NCBI GenBank assembly: GCA_024640405.1
Contig: JAHEFB010000042.1
Span: 1 to 40,222, forward strand
Source of the DNA: Alphaproteobacteria bacterium
Lineage (GTDB): Bacteria; Pseudomonadota; Alphaproteobacteria; Rhizobiales; Aestuariivirgaceae
Direction: 5' to 3'
DNA: 40,222 nt
The stretch's first letter is position 1; each line of letters begins with the position of its first letter. Positions 17,876-25,947 of this stretch are shown in pieces. A program made the position numbers and the translations under genes. The notes beneath the pieces were generated by a model. That model worked only from the letters and a program-made list of their open reading frames with translations. It had not been told where the DNA came from and made no database searches.

Positions 17876-19354
17876 TTAGGGCAGGCATTCCATGTAGGTG
17901 GCTTTGTCCCAGTCGGTGACGGAAGACATGAAGCGTCCCCATTCATCCGATTTGTACTCGTGATAGAGCCGGTACATCTCTCCCGGCAGTCCACGCTGAA
18001 CAACCTCGTCGGCCTCAAGCGCTTCAAGCGCTTCACCGAGCGACATGGGAAGCTTCTTCACATCCTTGCCCGCCTTGATGGCTTCATAGATGTTGCGTTC
18101 TTCCGGCTCGCCCGGGTCGAGCTTGTTATCGATACCGTCGTCTGCAGCGGCCAGAATGCACGCACCCATGAGATACGGATTGACCATGGAATCCACCGAG
18201 CGGTATTCGAACCGGCCGGGGGCTGACACTCGCAGGCCGGTGGTGCGGTTCTGGAAACCCCAGTCCGCAAACACCGGTGCCCAGAAACCTGTGTCCCACA
18301 GGCGCCGGTACGAGTTCACGGTTGACGAACCGATGGCAGTCAGTGCGCGAAGGTGATGAACGATGCCGCCAATTGCCTCAAGCCCTGCTTTCTGCGGCAT
18401 CTGAGGATCGTCGCCATCGGGCATAAAGGTGTTCTCGCCACCCTTGACGTACATGTAGTTGTCTTTCATGCCCGGCAACGCCTTGGGGTCATTGCCAGTG
18501 CGGCAGAATTCATCTTCACCGCCGCGCCACAACGACATGTTGTGGTGGCAACCGGACGCGGAAACACCCTCGAATGGCTTGGTCATGAAGCAGGCAAATA
18601 TGCCGAATTCACGGGCGACCTGCGCGCAAATCTGGCGGTAAGTGGTCAACCGGTCGGCATTGCGCAGCACGTCGTCGAACATCCAGTTGAGTTCGAGCTG
18701 GCCTGGTGCATCCTCGTGATCGCCCTGGATCATGTCGAGCCCCATGGCACGGGAGTATTCCATCACTTTCATGTAGACCGGACGCAGACTTTCAAACTGG
18801 TCAATATGATAGCAGTAAGGCTTGGAATAGCCCCCTTCGGGCTTGCCGTCCTCGTTGAACTTGAGCCACATCATTTCCGGCTCGGTGCCCACGCGCAGGG
18901 AAAGGCCGTTGTGCTTTTTCTTGAATTCGTCGTGCAGCCGGCGAAGATTACCCCGGCAGTCAGCCGTCAGGTATCCTCCCGGATCCACCTTTTCTTCGCG
19001 GTTGCGGAACAGCGTGCAGTAGAAGCGGCCAATACGTTTGTCCCACGGCAACTGCATGAAGGTTTCCGGTTCGGGAATGCCAACCAGTTCCGCAGCTTCC
19101 GGGCCGTAGCCCAGATATTCGCCGGCGCGGTTGGTGAACAGGTTCATGGTGGCGCCATAGACCAGCTGGAAACCTTTCTTGGCCACGGACTCCCAGTGGT
19201 CAGCGGGAATTCCCTTACCCATGATCTTGCCGGTTACAGAAACAAACTGGAGATAGAGATATTCAATCCCCAGCTCATCAATCATCTTCCGGACTTCCTT
19301 GACCTTTTTAGCCCGGCCCGGTGCATCAACAAAATTCTCAATATCCATCGCCAT
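17876..19354 (-). CDS. Glutamine synthetase-like gamma-glutamyl ligase, substrate unknown
   Basis: This is a 492-residue glutamine-synthetase-fold ligase, clearly diverged from the gmaS product. Catalytic regions are recognisable: GTEPEMMWLKF (about residue 160), GDHEDAPGQLELNW (about 212-225) and NRTTGLRVSAPGRFEYRSVD with the conserved arginines and glutamate. The glutamate-binding loop, NGSGMH in canonical enzymes and GNGCHAH in GmaS here, reads SASGCHHN, so the usual Asn/Gly pair is replaced. It heads the five-gene minus-strand operon with a split glutamate synthase. Ligation of an amine to glutamate or a related acid is inferred; the amine is unknown. The ATG at 19354 has AGGGAG upstream; the ATG at 19348 is an alternative. 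Confidence 0.86.
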   Translation of the reverse strand: MAMDIENFVDAPGRAKKVKEVRKMIDELGIEYLYLQFVSVTGKIMGKGIPADHWESVAKKGFQLVYGATMNLFTNRAGEYLGYGPEAAELVGIPEPETFMQLPWDKRIGRFYCTLFRNREEKVDPGGYLTADCRGNLRRLHDEFKKKHNGLSLRVGTEPEMMWLKFNEDGKPEGGYSKPYCYHIDQFESLRPVYMKVMEYSRAMGLDMIQGDHEDAPGQLELNWMFDDVLRNADRLTTYRQICAQVAREFGIFACFMTKPFEGVSASGCHHNMSLWRGGEDEFCRTGNDPKALPGMKDNYMYVKGGENTFMPDGDDPQMPQKAGLEAIGGIVHHLRALTAIGSSTVNSYRRLWDTGFWAPVFADWGFQNRTTGLRVSAPGRFEYRSVDSMVNPYLMGACILAAADDGIDNKLDPGEPEERNIYEAIKAGKDVKKLPMSLGEALEALEADEVVQRGLPGEMYRLYHEYKSDEWGRFMSSVTDWDKATYMECLP

Positions 19355-19687
19355 TGCGCGTTTTCTCCCTGGTTGCTCACCAAACTAACCAATACCATAC
19401 CAATGCTATACCAATTTTGACAACCTACAAAATGCATCCGAGCCTATACTGGGGACAAAAAAATGTAGTGACGCAGGGCAGTTGAGGCGAGAACCGAACC
19501 TGAACGCAGTTGTCAAGGTTGCATGTTGTGTGCGAATTCTCTACCTATTGCTGAGAACACAGATGCCGTATGGATGACCGAATTAAACTGCTAACAAATT
19601 GATTTATATCATATTTAGCTTTTTCATCCATGCTGTGTGCCTGTAATTCGGACATCAGCTGGTGGATGTAGCTGCAAAGGTAAGGGT
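19355..19687. promoter_or_regulatory. Divergent regulatory region between GS-like operon and gntR
   Basis: This is a 333-base gap with no supported gene. The end nearest the GS-like gene holds three ACCAAT repeats, annotated separately. The middle is unremarkable, and the part before gntR is AT-rich (AACAAATTGATTTATATCAT around 19594-19613), which suits the gntR promoter. Exact promoter boxes are not clear. Confidence 0.55.
19388..19415 (-). promoter_or_regulatory. Three phased ACCAAT repeats, candidate operator of the GS-like operon
   Basis: ACCAAT occurs at 19388-19393, 19399-19404 and 19410-19415, exactly 11 bp apart, so all copies lie on the same face of the helix. They are 34-61 bases upstream of the GS-like start codon. 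The adjacent GntR-family regulator is the most obvious binder; this is inferred. Related CCAAT-type motifs lie upstream of the amidase gene and of tmoX. Confidence 0.55.
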
Positions 19688-20389
19688 ATGAATTCGATCG
19701 AATACAAAAGCGCCCGCGGCGCGCGTTCCATAACATCCGAACTCCGTAAAGCCATCGAAACCGGAAGGTACTATCATGGGGACCAATTGCCTCCGGAGAG
19801 AGACCTTTCGGAAACCTACTCTGCATCACGCAACACTATCAGGAAGGCGTTGAACAATCTTGAGAAGGCCGGGCTGGTCGTCCGAAAGGTTGGCAGCGGT
19901 ACCTTTGTCAACTATGCCAACCCTGAGGATTCCGACACCGGAAACGTTGTCGAGCAGATCAGCCCATTGCAGTTGATCGACGCGCGGCTGGGGTTTGAGC
20001 GCCAGATGACCCGGCTGGCGGTGGTTCACGCGACCGGGCGCGACATCGAGAAAATGGAGGTGTTGCTGACCCAGCTTGAAGCATCGGAGGCCGACCGCGA
20101 TACATTCACCCAACTGGATTCGGAGTTTCACCTGCAACTGGCAAAAGCGTCAGGAAATGCCTTGATTGTAAAATTATATAGCCAAATCAATGAAGTACGA
20201 ACACACTCTCAGTGGAGAAGAGCCCGGGAACTGGTTCTCAGTCCAACCAAAATCCGCCAGTACAACACATATCACAGGGGCATTCTGGAAGGCTTGAAAA
20301 ATCGCTACGCCAAGGCGGCAATAGACGCGTTGAACGGACACATGGAACTGGCCCATCAAGATCTGGTCGGCACGGTCTCGGACGACTAA
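19688..20389 (+). CDS. GntR-family regulator, FadR/FCD subfamily
   Basis: This is a 233-residue DNA-binding regulator. The N-terminal winged helix shows the GntR signature (LPPERDLSETYSASRNTIRKALNNLEKAGLV, then KVGSGTFV). The C-terminal all-helical FCD domain has the expected acid and histidine positions for a metal/ligand pocket: LDSEFHLQLAKASGN, TYHRGILEGL and DALNGHMELAHQDL. The ATG at 19688 follows AAAGGTAAGGG. It is divergent from the GS-like operon and convergent with the amidase gene (23-base gap). Control of the ACCAAT-bearing promoters around it is inferred from position. FCD regulators usually bind small carboxylic acids. Confidence 0.9.
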   Translation: MNSIEYKSARGARSITSELRKAIETGRYYHGDQLPPERDLSETYSASRNTIRKALNNLEKAGLVVRKVGSGTFVNYANPEDSDTGNVVEQISPLQLIDARLGFERQMTRLAVVHATGRDIEKMEVLLTQLEASEADRDTFTQLDSEFHLQLAKASGNALIVKLYSQINEVRTHSQWRRARELVLSPTKIRQYNTYHRGILEGLKNRYAKAAIDALNGHMELAHQDLVGTVSDD

Positions 20390-20412
20390 AGCAAGACCAT
20401 TTATACCGGAAC

Positions 20413-21276
20413 TCAGCCTGCACTGGCCAATTGCGGCTTCTGTTCACTGCCGTTATCGGGGTCCTGAATCTTGCGGTCATGCTGCAAGGAAGGAATTTTC
20501 TGTCTGGCGGCATCCACTTCAGCCAAGTCGAGCGTGGCAACGATGTATCCTTCGCCATCGCCGGCATCAGCAAGCACCCTTCCCCACGGATCGATAATGA
20601 GAGAATGTCCGTAGCATTCACCACCCCCGGAAATTTTCCCGTACTGACAAGGTGCAATTACAAAGCAGCCATTTTCGATTGCACGCGCCCGTTGCAAGAC
20701 ATGCCAGTGCGCCTCGCCAGTTACCCTGGTGAAAGCAGCAGGCGTTGCCAGTATTTCCGCGCCGGCCTTCGCCAGGCTCCGGTAAAGCGCTGAAAACCGC
20801 AAATCATAACAAATTGAAAGGCCAATCCGGGCCCAGGATGTATCAGCTACAATTGCCTGATCCCCCGGCGAAATGGTTTTCGACTCGCGATATGAACCGC
20901 CTTCCAAATTCACATCAAACATGTGAATTTTGTTATATTTCGCAATGACCCCGCCTTGCGGATCGATCAGGTAGGACCGGTTGGAGATCCGCCCATCATC
21001 GTTCAGAACACCAATCGAGCCCAGCAGAAACCAGACCCCAAGCCGCTCCGCAGCCCTCGAAAACGCTGGCAAGACCGGATGATCGTGCTCCCGGTACGCA
21101 CCTGGCAGAAACAGACCATCTCTGGTTTCCAGTCCGGAAAAATACTCCGGTGTCGCAATCAGTTGCGCCCCGTCTTCAGCAGCGGCTTCAGCAATCCGCA
21201 AACTGGTGCTTATATTGTGCCGAACATCCGGCGTGGCGCAATTTTGCACACAAGCTATTTTAACGTTCCTGGACAT
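20413..21276 (-). CDS. Nit1/Nit2-like carbon-nitrogen hydrolase (amidase)
   Basis: This nitrilase-superfamily amidase of 287 residues has the complete catalytic set: Glu in ATPEYFSGLE, Lys in KYNKIHMFDVN and Cys in GLSICYDLRFSALY. The KIHMFDVN...ESKTISPGD pattern resembles Nit1/Nit2 enzymes, which hydrolyse omega-amides such as deaminated glutathione or 2-oxoglutaramate, rather than true nitrilases. The ATG at 21276 is chosen because GGAGCAGGGA lies ahead and the fold begins a few residues later; an upstream ATG at 21306 is possible. Its promoter has CCAATTTT repeats related to those before the GS-like operon, so it may remove amide by-products of the gamma-glutamyl routes. The substrate is not shown by sequence. 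Confidence 0.88.
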   Translation of the reverse strand: MSRNVKIACVQNCATPDVRHNISTSLRIAEAAAEDGAQLIATPEYFSGLETRDGLFLPGAYREHDHPVLPAFSRAAERLGVWFLLGSIGVLNDDGRISNRSYLIDPQGGVIAKYNKIHMFDVNLEGGSYRESKTISPGDQAIVADTSWARIGLSICYDLRFSALYRSLAKAGAEILATPAAFTRVTGEAHWHVLQRARAIENGCFVIAPCQYGKISGGGECYGHSLIIDPWGRVLADAGDGEGYIVATLDLAEVDAARQKIPSLQHDRKIQDPDNGSEQKPQLASAG

Positions 21277-21306
21277 CGATCCCTGCTCCGTCGAGAGTTG
21301 ATCCAC

Positions 21307-21325
21307 CCAATTTTATACCAATTTT
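21307..21325 (-). promoter_or_regulatory. CCAATTTT direct repeat upstream of amidase
   Basis: CCAATTTT occurs at 21307-21314 and again at 21318-21325, an 11-bp period. The second copy is part of ATACCAAT, the same string found before the GS-like operon. It is a candidate shared operator. Confidence 0.45.
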
Positions 21326-21484
21326 CGCATTTTTCGAGCAGCCAGACTAACAAACCAGCGCAAACTTGACCAGACAGGACAATTCCCGCGAAATTTACGC
21401 GGTTATGGCCAAAACCAGCTTGCCTGGACACAATCAGATGCTGCATCTTCACTTAAAATCAAGTGCTAACACCAAGTAACTCAA

Positions 21485-21501
21485 CCAATTTTTACAATTG
21501 G
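21485..21501. promoter_or_regulatory. Inverted repeat CCAATT-N5-AATTGG, candidate operator
   Basis: This is a perfect 6-bp inverted repeat with a 5-base spacer, 150 bases before the tmoX start. It contains the CCAAT core seen near two other promoters around the gntR gene, so the same regulator may bind it. Binding is inferred only. Confidence 0.45.
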
Positions 21502-21613
21502 AGCATAATCGGTTCAATTTTGGGTTGATTTGGTTTGATTTTCATCCAATAGTGCCAGCCGTGCGACATTTTGACAATGTGGGAACATGTTGGTTCAGAC
21601 AGATCAGCGCCAA

Positions 21614-21627
21614 AGCCTGAACAGGCT
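21614..21627 (+). promoter_or_regulatory. Compact palindrome before tmoX
   Basis: AGCCTG and CAGGCT flank a two-base centre. It ends about 12 bases before the tmoX ribosome site GGGAGGAG. It could be an operator or a small leader hairpin. Confidence 0.35.
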
Positions 21628-21650
21628 CATGAAATCCGGGAGGAGTGACT

Positions 21651-22604
21651 ATGAAGATTACCAAATTATTGGCCACGTCGGCCATTGTTGCCGCCAGTCT
21701 GGCGTTTACACTTCCAGCTTATGCGGAAGCAGAATCCGATGATCCGATCATCATGGTGCAAAACAACTGGACGAGCCAGTTGGTGTTGTCGTTTGTTGTA
21801 GGCAAGACTCTGGAAGGGATGGGCTACACGGTCGAATACTCACCTTCCGACTCTCAGCTTCAATTCAAAGCCATTGCCGACGGCGACATGCATTTTCAGG
21901 TGGAAGCCTGGGAAGGATCCATGAAGACAGCATTTGAGAAGGCTGTTGCGGAAGACGGCATGATTGATGCCGGATCGCATTCAGCACTTACCCGCGAAGA
22001 ATGGTGGATACCGGACTACGTTCTGGAGAAATGCCCGGAGGCTCAAAACTGGGAAGGTCTGAACGCCTGTGCCGAGATTTTCGCTACCGCAGAAACAAAG
22101 CCGAAAGGCCGGTTTGTAGGACCGCCCGCTGACTGGGGCAAAAACTATGCTGCCAGAATCGACGCCCTGCAGATGAACTTCAAGGCGATCAATGTTGGCC
22201 AGGCGGCGACCTTGTGGGCGGAATTGCAGTCTGCCTATGACCGCAAGGAGCCGATTGTGCTGTTCAACTGGACGCCAAACTTCATCGAGTCGAAGTTCAA
22301 GGGCCGGTTTGTAGATTTTCCGAAACCCGAAAAGGGCTGCATGGAAGACAAGGCCTGGGGACCGAACCCGAATGCCACCGGTGACTGCGGTGCACCACAT
22401 TCCGGATGGCTCAAGAAAGCTGCCTGGTCGGGACTTGCGGAGAAGTATCCGAAGGCCTGGGGCGTGATGCAGAAAATTGATTTCACCAACGCCCAGATCG
22501 CCGCCGCTGCGCTGATGGTCGACGTGGATGGCCTGTCGCCTGAAGAAGCGGCCGACAAATGGATTGCAGAAAACGCCGCCGTTGTCGAAAGCTGGAAAAA
22601 ATAG
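21651..22604 (+). CDS. tmoX: TMAO ABC transporter, periplasmic binding protein
   Basis: This is a periplasmic solute-binding protein of the glycine-betaine/OpuAC type, 317 residues, with a signal peptide (MKITKLLATSAIVAASLAF, cleavage after AYA near residue 25). The mature part is rich in Trp and Tyr (NNWTSQL, EAWEGSM, REEWWIPDYV, LFNWTPNF), which suits a cation-pi cage for a quaternary or N-oxide ligand. The start is ATG 21651 after GGGAGGAG, not the GTG six bases upstream. It heads the tmoX-tmoV-tmoW-tmm operon, and this order next to tmm supports TMAO as ligand; glycine betaine or choline cannot be excluded from sequence. Confidence 0.85.
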   Translation: MKITKLLATSAIVAASLAFTLPAYAEAESDDPIIMVQNNWTSQLVLSFVVGKTLEGMGYTVEYSPSDSQLQFKAIADGDMHFQVEAWEGSMKTAFEKAVAEDGMIDAGSHSALTREEWWIPDYVLEKCPEAQNWEGLNACAEIFATAETKPKGRFVGPPADWGKNYAARIDALQMNFKAINVGQAATLWAELQSAYDRKEPIVLFNWTPNFIESKFKGRFVDFPKPEKGCMEDKAWGPNPNATGDCGAPHSGWLKKAAWSGLAEKYPKAWGVMQKIDFTNAQIAAAALMVDVDGLSPEEAADKWIAENAAVVESWKK

Positions 22605-22631
22605 GTTCAACCGAACAATGTGAAAAAATGC

Positions 22632-22667
22632 AAGGCCGGGCTGAAGACATCTTTTGCCCGGCCTTTT
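22632..22667 (+). terminator. Partial terminator/attenuator between tmoX and tmoV
   Basis: AAGGCCGGGC pairs perfectly with GCCCGGCCTT around a 14-base loop, followed by TTTT counting the stem end. A hairpin here, between a binding-protein gene and its ATPase gene, would stabilise tmoX mRNA and lower read-through, giving more binding protein than membrane components. Confidence 0.75.
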
Positions 22668-22722
22668 CATATGTGCAACGATAAGAAGACGATCCGGCGG
22701 ATTGCCCGCTGAAGGGGACAAT

Positions 22723-23763
22723 ATGGCAGTCGACGCGCAAATCAAATGCCGCAATATCTGGAAAATATTCGGAGCTGATCCGGAAGCGTTCATGCAGCGG
22801 TACAACGGCAAACCTACCGCGGATGATCTCGCGCAGGAGGGCTATATCGGTGCGGTGCGCGATGTATCTTTCGATGTGCACAAGGGCGAAATCCTTATCA
22901 TCATGGGGCTGTCAGGCTCCGGCAAGTCCACCATCATTCGCTGCATTACCAGACTCAATGATCCGACGGCAGGTGCCGTGGAGTACGAAGGCCGGAATCT
23001 CCTGAAGGCCACGCCGCAGGAACTTATCGAAATTCGCCGCCACAAGATGGGCATGGTGTTTCAGAGTTTTGGCCTGTTGCCACACCGTACGGTTCTATCG
23101 AATGTCGCATTCCCGCTCGAAGTGCAAAATCTCGATCAACTCGAACGCGAAAAACGCGCGATGGAAATGATAGAGCTGGTTGGTCTGGGTGGCAGGGAGA
23201 ACTATTTTCCGCGCGAGCTATCCGGCGGACAGCAACAACGGGTTGGAATCGCACGATCGCTGGCGGTCGAACCGGATATCTGGTTTCTTGACGAGCCGTT
23301 TTCAGCGCTGGACCCGCTTATTCGCGCGGAAATGCAGGATGAATTCATTCGTCTTCAGCAAATGCTCAAGAAAACCATCGTGTTCATCACCCATGACTTT
23401 GAAGAAGCCACCAAGCTGGCGGACCGCATCGGTATCATGAAAGATGGCCAGATGGTGCAGTTGTGCACACCTGAGGAAATGGTACTGAACCCGGCAGATG
23501 AATACGTGGCGGAGTTTGCTCGAAATGCACCTCGCGACCGTATTGTCTCGGCTGCGGCAATCATGAAGAAGTCGACTGCGAAAACACCCCCCAGGGTATC
23601 GGGTGCGTCTGTGCTGGCCAACACCAAGATCGGTGAGATCGCAGAGCAGGTGATCAATTCAGAAGTCCCGACGCCGGTAACAGACGCGGCCGGAATGCTG
23701 CTGGGCCACGTTGACCGCGAGCGCATTACCAAAGCCCTGTTTGGCAAGGGCGACATCGTATGA
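22723..23763 (+). CDS. tmoV: TMAO ABC transporter, ATP-binding protein
   Basis: This is the ATPase subunit of a ProV/OpuAA-type importer, 346 residues. It has Walker A GLSGSGKST, the signature LSGGQQQRVGIARSL, Walker B IWFLDEPFSALD and the switch histidine in VFITHDFEEA. The N-terminal segment KIFGADPEAFMQRYNGK is typical of the betaine-type subfamily. A C-terminal extension of about 90 residues carries a single CBS-like remnant (VPTPVTDAAGMLLGHVDRE). The start at 22723 follows GAAGGGGA. The stop overlaps the permease start (ATGA at 23760-23763). Naming follows the order SBP-ATPase-permease of the TMAO system. Confidence 0.87.
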   Translation: MAVDAQIKCRNIWKIFGADPEAFMQRYNGKPTADDLAQEGYIGAVRDVSFDVHKGEILIIMGLSGSGKSTIIRCITRLNDPTAGAVEYEGRNLLKATPQELIEIRRHKMGMVFQSFGLLPHRTVLSNVAFPLEVQNLDQLEREKRAMEMIELVGLGGRENYFPRELSGGQQQRVGIARSLAVEPDIWFLDEPFSALDPLIRAEMQDEFIRLQQMLKKTIVFITHDFEEATKLADRIGIMKDGQMVQLCTPEEMVLNPADEYVAEFARNAPRDRIVSAAAIMKKSTAKTPPRVSGASVLANTKIGEIAEQVINSEVPTPVTDAAGMLLGHVDRERITKALFGKGDIV

Positions 23764-25934
23764 ACAGCGCGGTAACAGACCTGGGCAAGACGCCGTCATC
23801 CAGCATCCCCGGAGCGCATTCTTTCTGGGTTCAGATTGTTGCGATGATCTGCCTTACCGTAGTCTTGAGCCTGGTTCTCCCGTTCATGAAGACATGGCCG
23901 CAAGAGTGGATTGTTCCCATCAAGGGATGGGTTACCCAGTTTTTTACCTGGCTGGACAAGGAAGCGGCCATCGGGTCTCTGAAATTCAAGACGGTAACCC
24001 GGTCAATTTCCTGGCTGCTGGAACAACCGCTGGACTGGGCCGAGTATATTTTGTATCGCGGCATCAAGGCCAGGGACCTGCCCGCCATGTTCTGGATATT
24101 CCTACCGGTCATCGGGCTCAGCGTGCTTCACACCAAGTTCGGGATGCGGCGCTGCCTGATGGTCGTTGCCACCATTTGGGCGATTTCCCTGGCCGACAAT
24201 GTGCTGTTTCAGTTTGGGTTGTTCGAGTTGCCGCACACAGCAATGGAAGCGCTTGGTGTCAAGAAACTCGATGCGCTGCCCTGGATCGTGATCGTGGCCG
24301 GTGCCGGCATTCTCGGACACTGGATCGGCGGCTGGAAACTGGCGTTGTTTTCCGCCGGGTGCATCGGATACCTGGCTGTCATGGGGCTGTGGCGGGACTC
24401 CATGAGGACATTTTCGATCGTGCTGGTTTCGGTGCCTTTTGCCGTCGGGCTGGGCCTGGGCCTGGGCATCTGGGTAACCCGATCCAAACGGGCTGCAGCA
24501 ATCATCTCGCCAATGTTCGATATCATGCAGGCAACCCCCCATATGGCCTATCTCGTTCCGGTGGTGGTGTTGTTTGGCGCAGGTCAGGTGCCTGCAATGA
24601 TCGCAACAGTCATCTTCGCGATGCCGCCCATGGCCCGTTGCACCATATTGGGGATTCAAACCGTCTCCAGCGATGTCGAGGAATCCGGTCGAATGTCGGG
24701 TTGTACCCCGCGACAACTTCTCTGGAAGGTCACCCTGCCGTCTTCGCAACGCATCCTGATGCTGGGTGTCAATCAGGTCGTCATGCAGACGCTGGCCATG
24801 GTCGTGATAGCATCCATGGTCGGAGCGCAGGGGTTGGGTCACAAACTGCTGTTTTCCCTGCAGCAACTTCGCCTCGGCGCAGCTGTTGAACAGGGCCTCG
24901 CCATCGTGCTTATGGCGGTGGTACTTGACCGCCTCACGCAAGCTTACGCCAACCGTGCGCCTGGCGAACTGGCGTCGCGGGAAACCGGGTGGAAGGCAAA
25001 GAAGCATTTTTGGATTTTTCTGGCTGTCGCGGTTGCAGCCTATCTTCTGGCGCAGTTTGTTCCGCTGGTCGAAAAATATCCCAGAGCCTACACATTTACA
25101 CTTGGCCGGAATATCGATTTCGCCCTGCGGGCATTTTCAAAGCATGCCTATGATTACATCAATCCGGTGCGCGATTTCATAACCATTTACATGCTGATCC
25201 CGTTCCGTGACTTTTTCCTGTGGCTGCCATGGACCACCGTCATCGGGGTTGTCGGCCTGACCGCCTACTGGCTCGGCGGCATTCGTACGACCCTGCTCAC
25301 AACAGGTCTCATTGGCTTTGTAATCTTGATTACCGGCAACTGGGAACAAGGCGTTCTGACACTCTACCTGGTAACTTCCGCGGTCATTTTATGCGTGCTA
25401 ATCGGCGTGCCAATCGGTATCTGGGCGTCGCGTTCTGACCGCGCGGCGCGAGCCATCATGGCGACCTGCGACACATTGCAGACGTTCCCGTCATTCATCT
25501 ACCTGATCCCGGTCATCATGCTGTTGAAAGTCGGTGATCTGTCGAATGTTATCGCGATACTTGCTTATGCCACGGTGCCGGCAGTGCGCTATACCTATCT
25601 GGGCATCAAACGCATTCCGGATGTTACCATTGAAGCCTCCATCGCAAATGGAACCACGCCCTTCCAGCGCTTGTGGAAAGTGGAATTGCCAATAGCACTG
25701 CCCGAAATCATGCTCGGCATAAACCAGACCATCATGATGGCGCTGGCTATGACGGCCATCACGGCTCTGATCGGGTCTTCCGATCTGGGTCAGGAAATCT
25801 ACCGCGCGCTGCCGACCGCTGATAGCGGTCGCGGCATCATGGCAGGACTTGGCATCGCGGTGATCGGAATTGTCGCCGACAGGTTGATTCAGGCCTGGGC
25901 GGCAGAACGCAAGAAACAGTTGGGAATAAACTAA
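23760..25934 (+). CDS. tmoW: TMAO ABC transporter, double-length permease
   Basis: This 724-residue membrane protein contains two ProW-type permease domains in tandem, so it may supply both halves of the channel in one chain. The first half has the EAA-like loop [20 protein letters not shown], and the second has [20 protein letters not shown]. Each is preceded by a similar motif ([16 protein letters not shown] and [16 protein letters not shown]), which indicates internal duplication. Fused permeases of this kind are known for TMAO/betaine importers of alphaproteobacteria. It ends 13 bases before tmm, whose ribosome site (AAGGAGAG) lies in between. Confidence 0.88.
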   Translation: MNSAVTDLGKTPSSSIPGAHSFWVQIVAMICLTVVLSLVLPFMKTWPQEWIVPIKGWVTQFFTWLDKEAAIGSLKFKTVTRSISWLLEQPLDWAEYILYRGIKARDLPAMFWIFLPVIGLSVLHTKFGMRRCLMVVATIWAISLADNVLFQFGLFELPHTAMEALGVKKLDALPWIVIVAGAGILGHWIGGWKLALFSAGCIGYLAVMGLWRDSMRTFSIVLVSVPFAVGLGLGLGIWVTRSKRAAAIISPMFDIMQATPHMAYLVPVVVLFGAGQVPAMIATVIFAMPPMARCTILGIQTVSSDVEESGRMSGCTPRQLLWKVTLPSSQRILMLGVNQVVMQTLAMVVIASMVGAQGLGHKLLFSLQQLRLGAAVEQGLAIVLMAVVLDRLTQAYANRAPGELASRETGWKAKKHFWIFLAVAVAAYLLAQFVPLVEKYPRAYTFTLGRNIDFALRAFSKHAYDYINPVRDFITIYMLIPFRDFFLWLPWTTVIGVVGLTAYWLGGIRTTLLTTGLIGFVILITGNWEQGVLTLYLVTSAVILCVLIGVPIGIWASRSDRAARAIMATCDTLQTFPSFIYLIPVIMLLKVGDLSNVIAILAYATVPAVRYTYLGIKRIPDVTIEASIANGTTPFQRLWKVELPIALPEIMLGINQTIMMALAMTAITALIGSSDLGQEIYRALPTADSGRGIMAGLGIAVIGIVADRLIQAWAAERKKQLGIN

Positions 25935-25947
25935 GGAGAGCCAAAAC

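Larger units (their letters stand above)
21277..21650. promoter_or_regulatory. Divergent regulatory region between amidase and tmoX
   Basis: This 374-base gap contains no gene that I can support. It carries CCAATTTT twice, 11 bp apart (21307 and 21318), near the amidase start, an inverted repeat CCAATT-N5-AATTGG (21485-21501), GGTT-type repeats at 21511-21535, and the compact palindrome AGCCTGAACAGGCT (21614-21627) just before the tmoX ribosome site. The density of symmetric sites suggests regulated, substrate-induced expression in both directions. Confidence 0.55.

Noticed and set aside
18353..19420. Long open frame (355 codons) on the plus strand opposite the GS-like gene
   Set aside because: The opposite strand encodes conserved glutamine synthetase motifs through its whole length; this frame has none.
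23711..24889. Open frame (392 codons) overlapping the start of tmoW in another frame
   Set aside because: The tmoW frame has membrane segments and EAA loops; this one is low in hydrophobic segments and lacks any motif.
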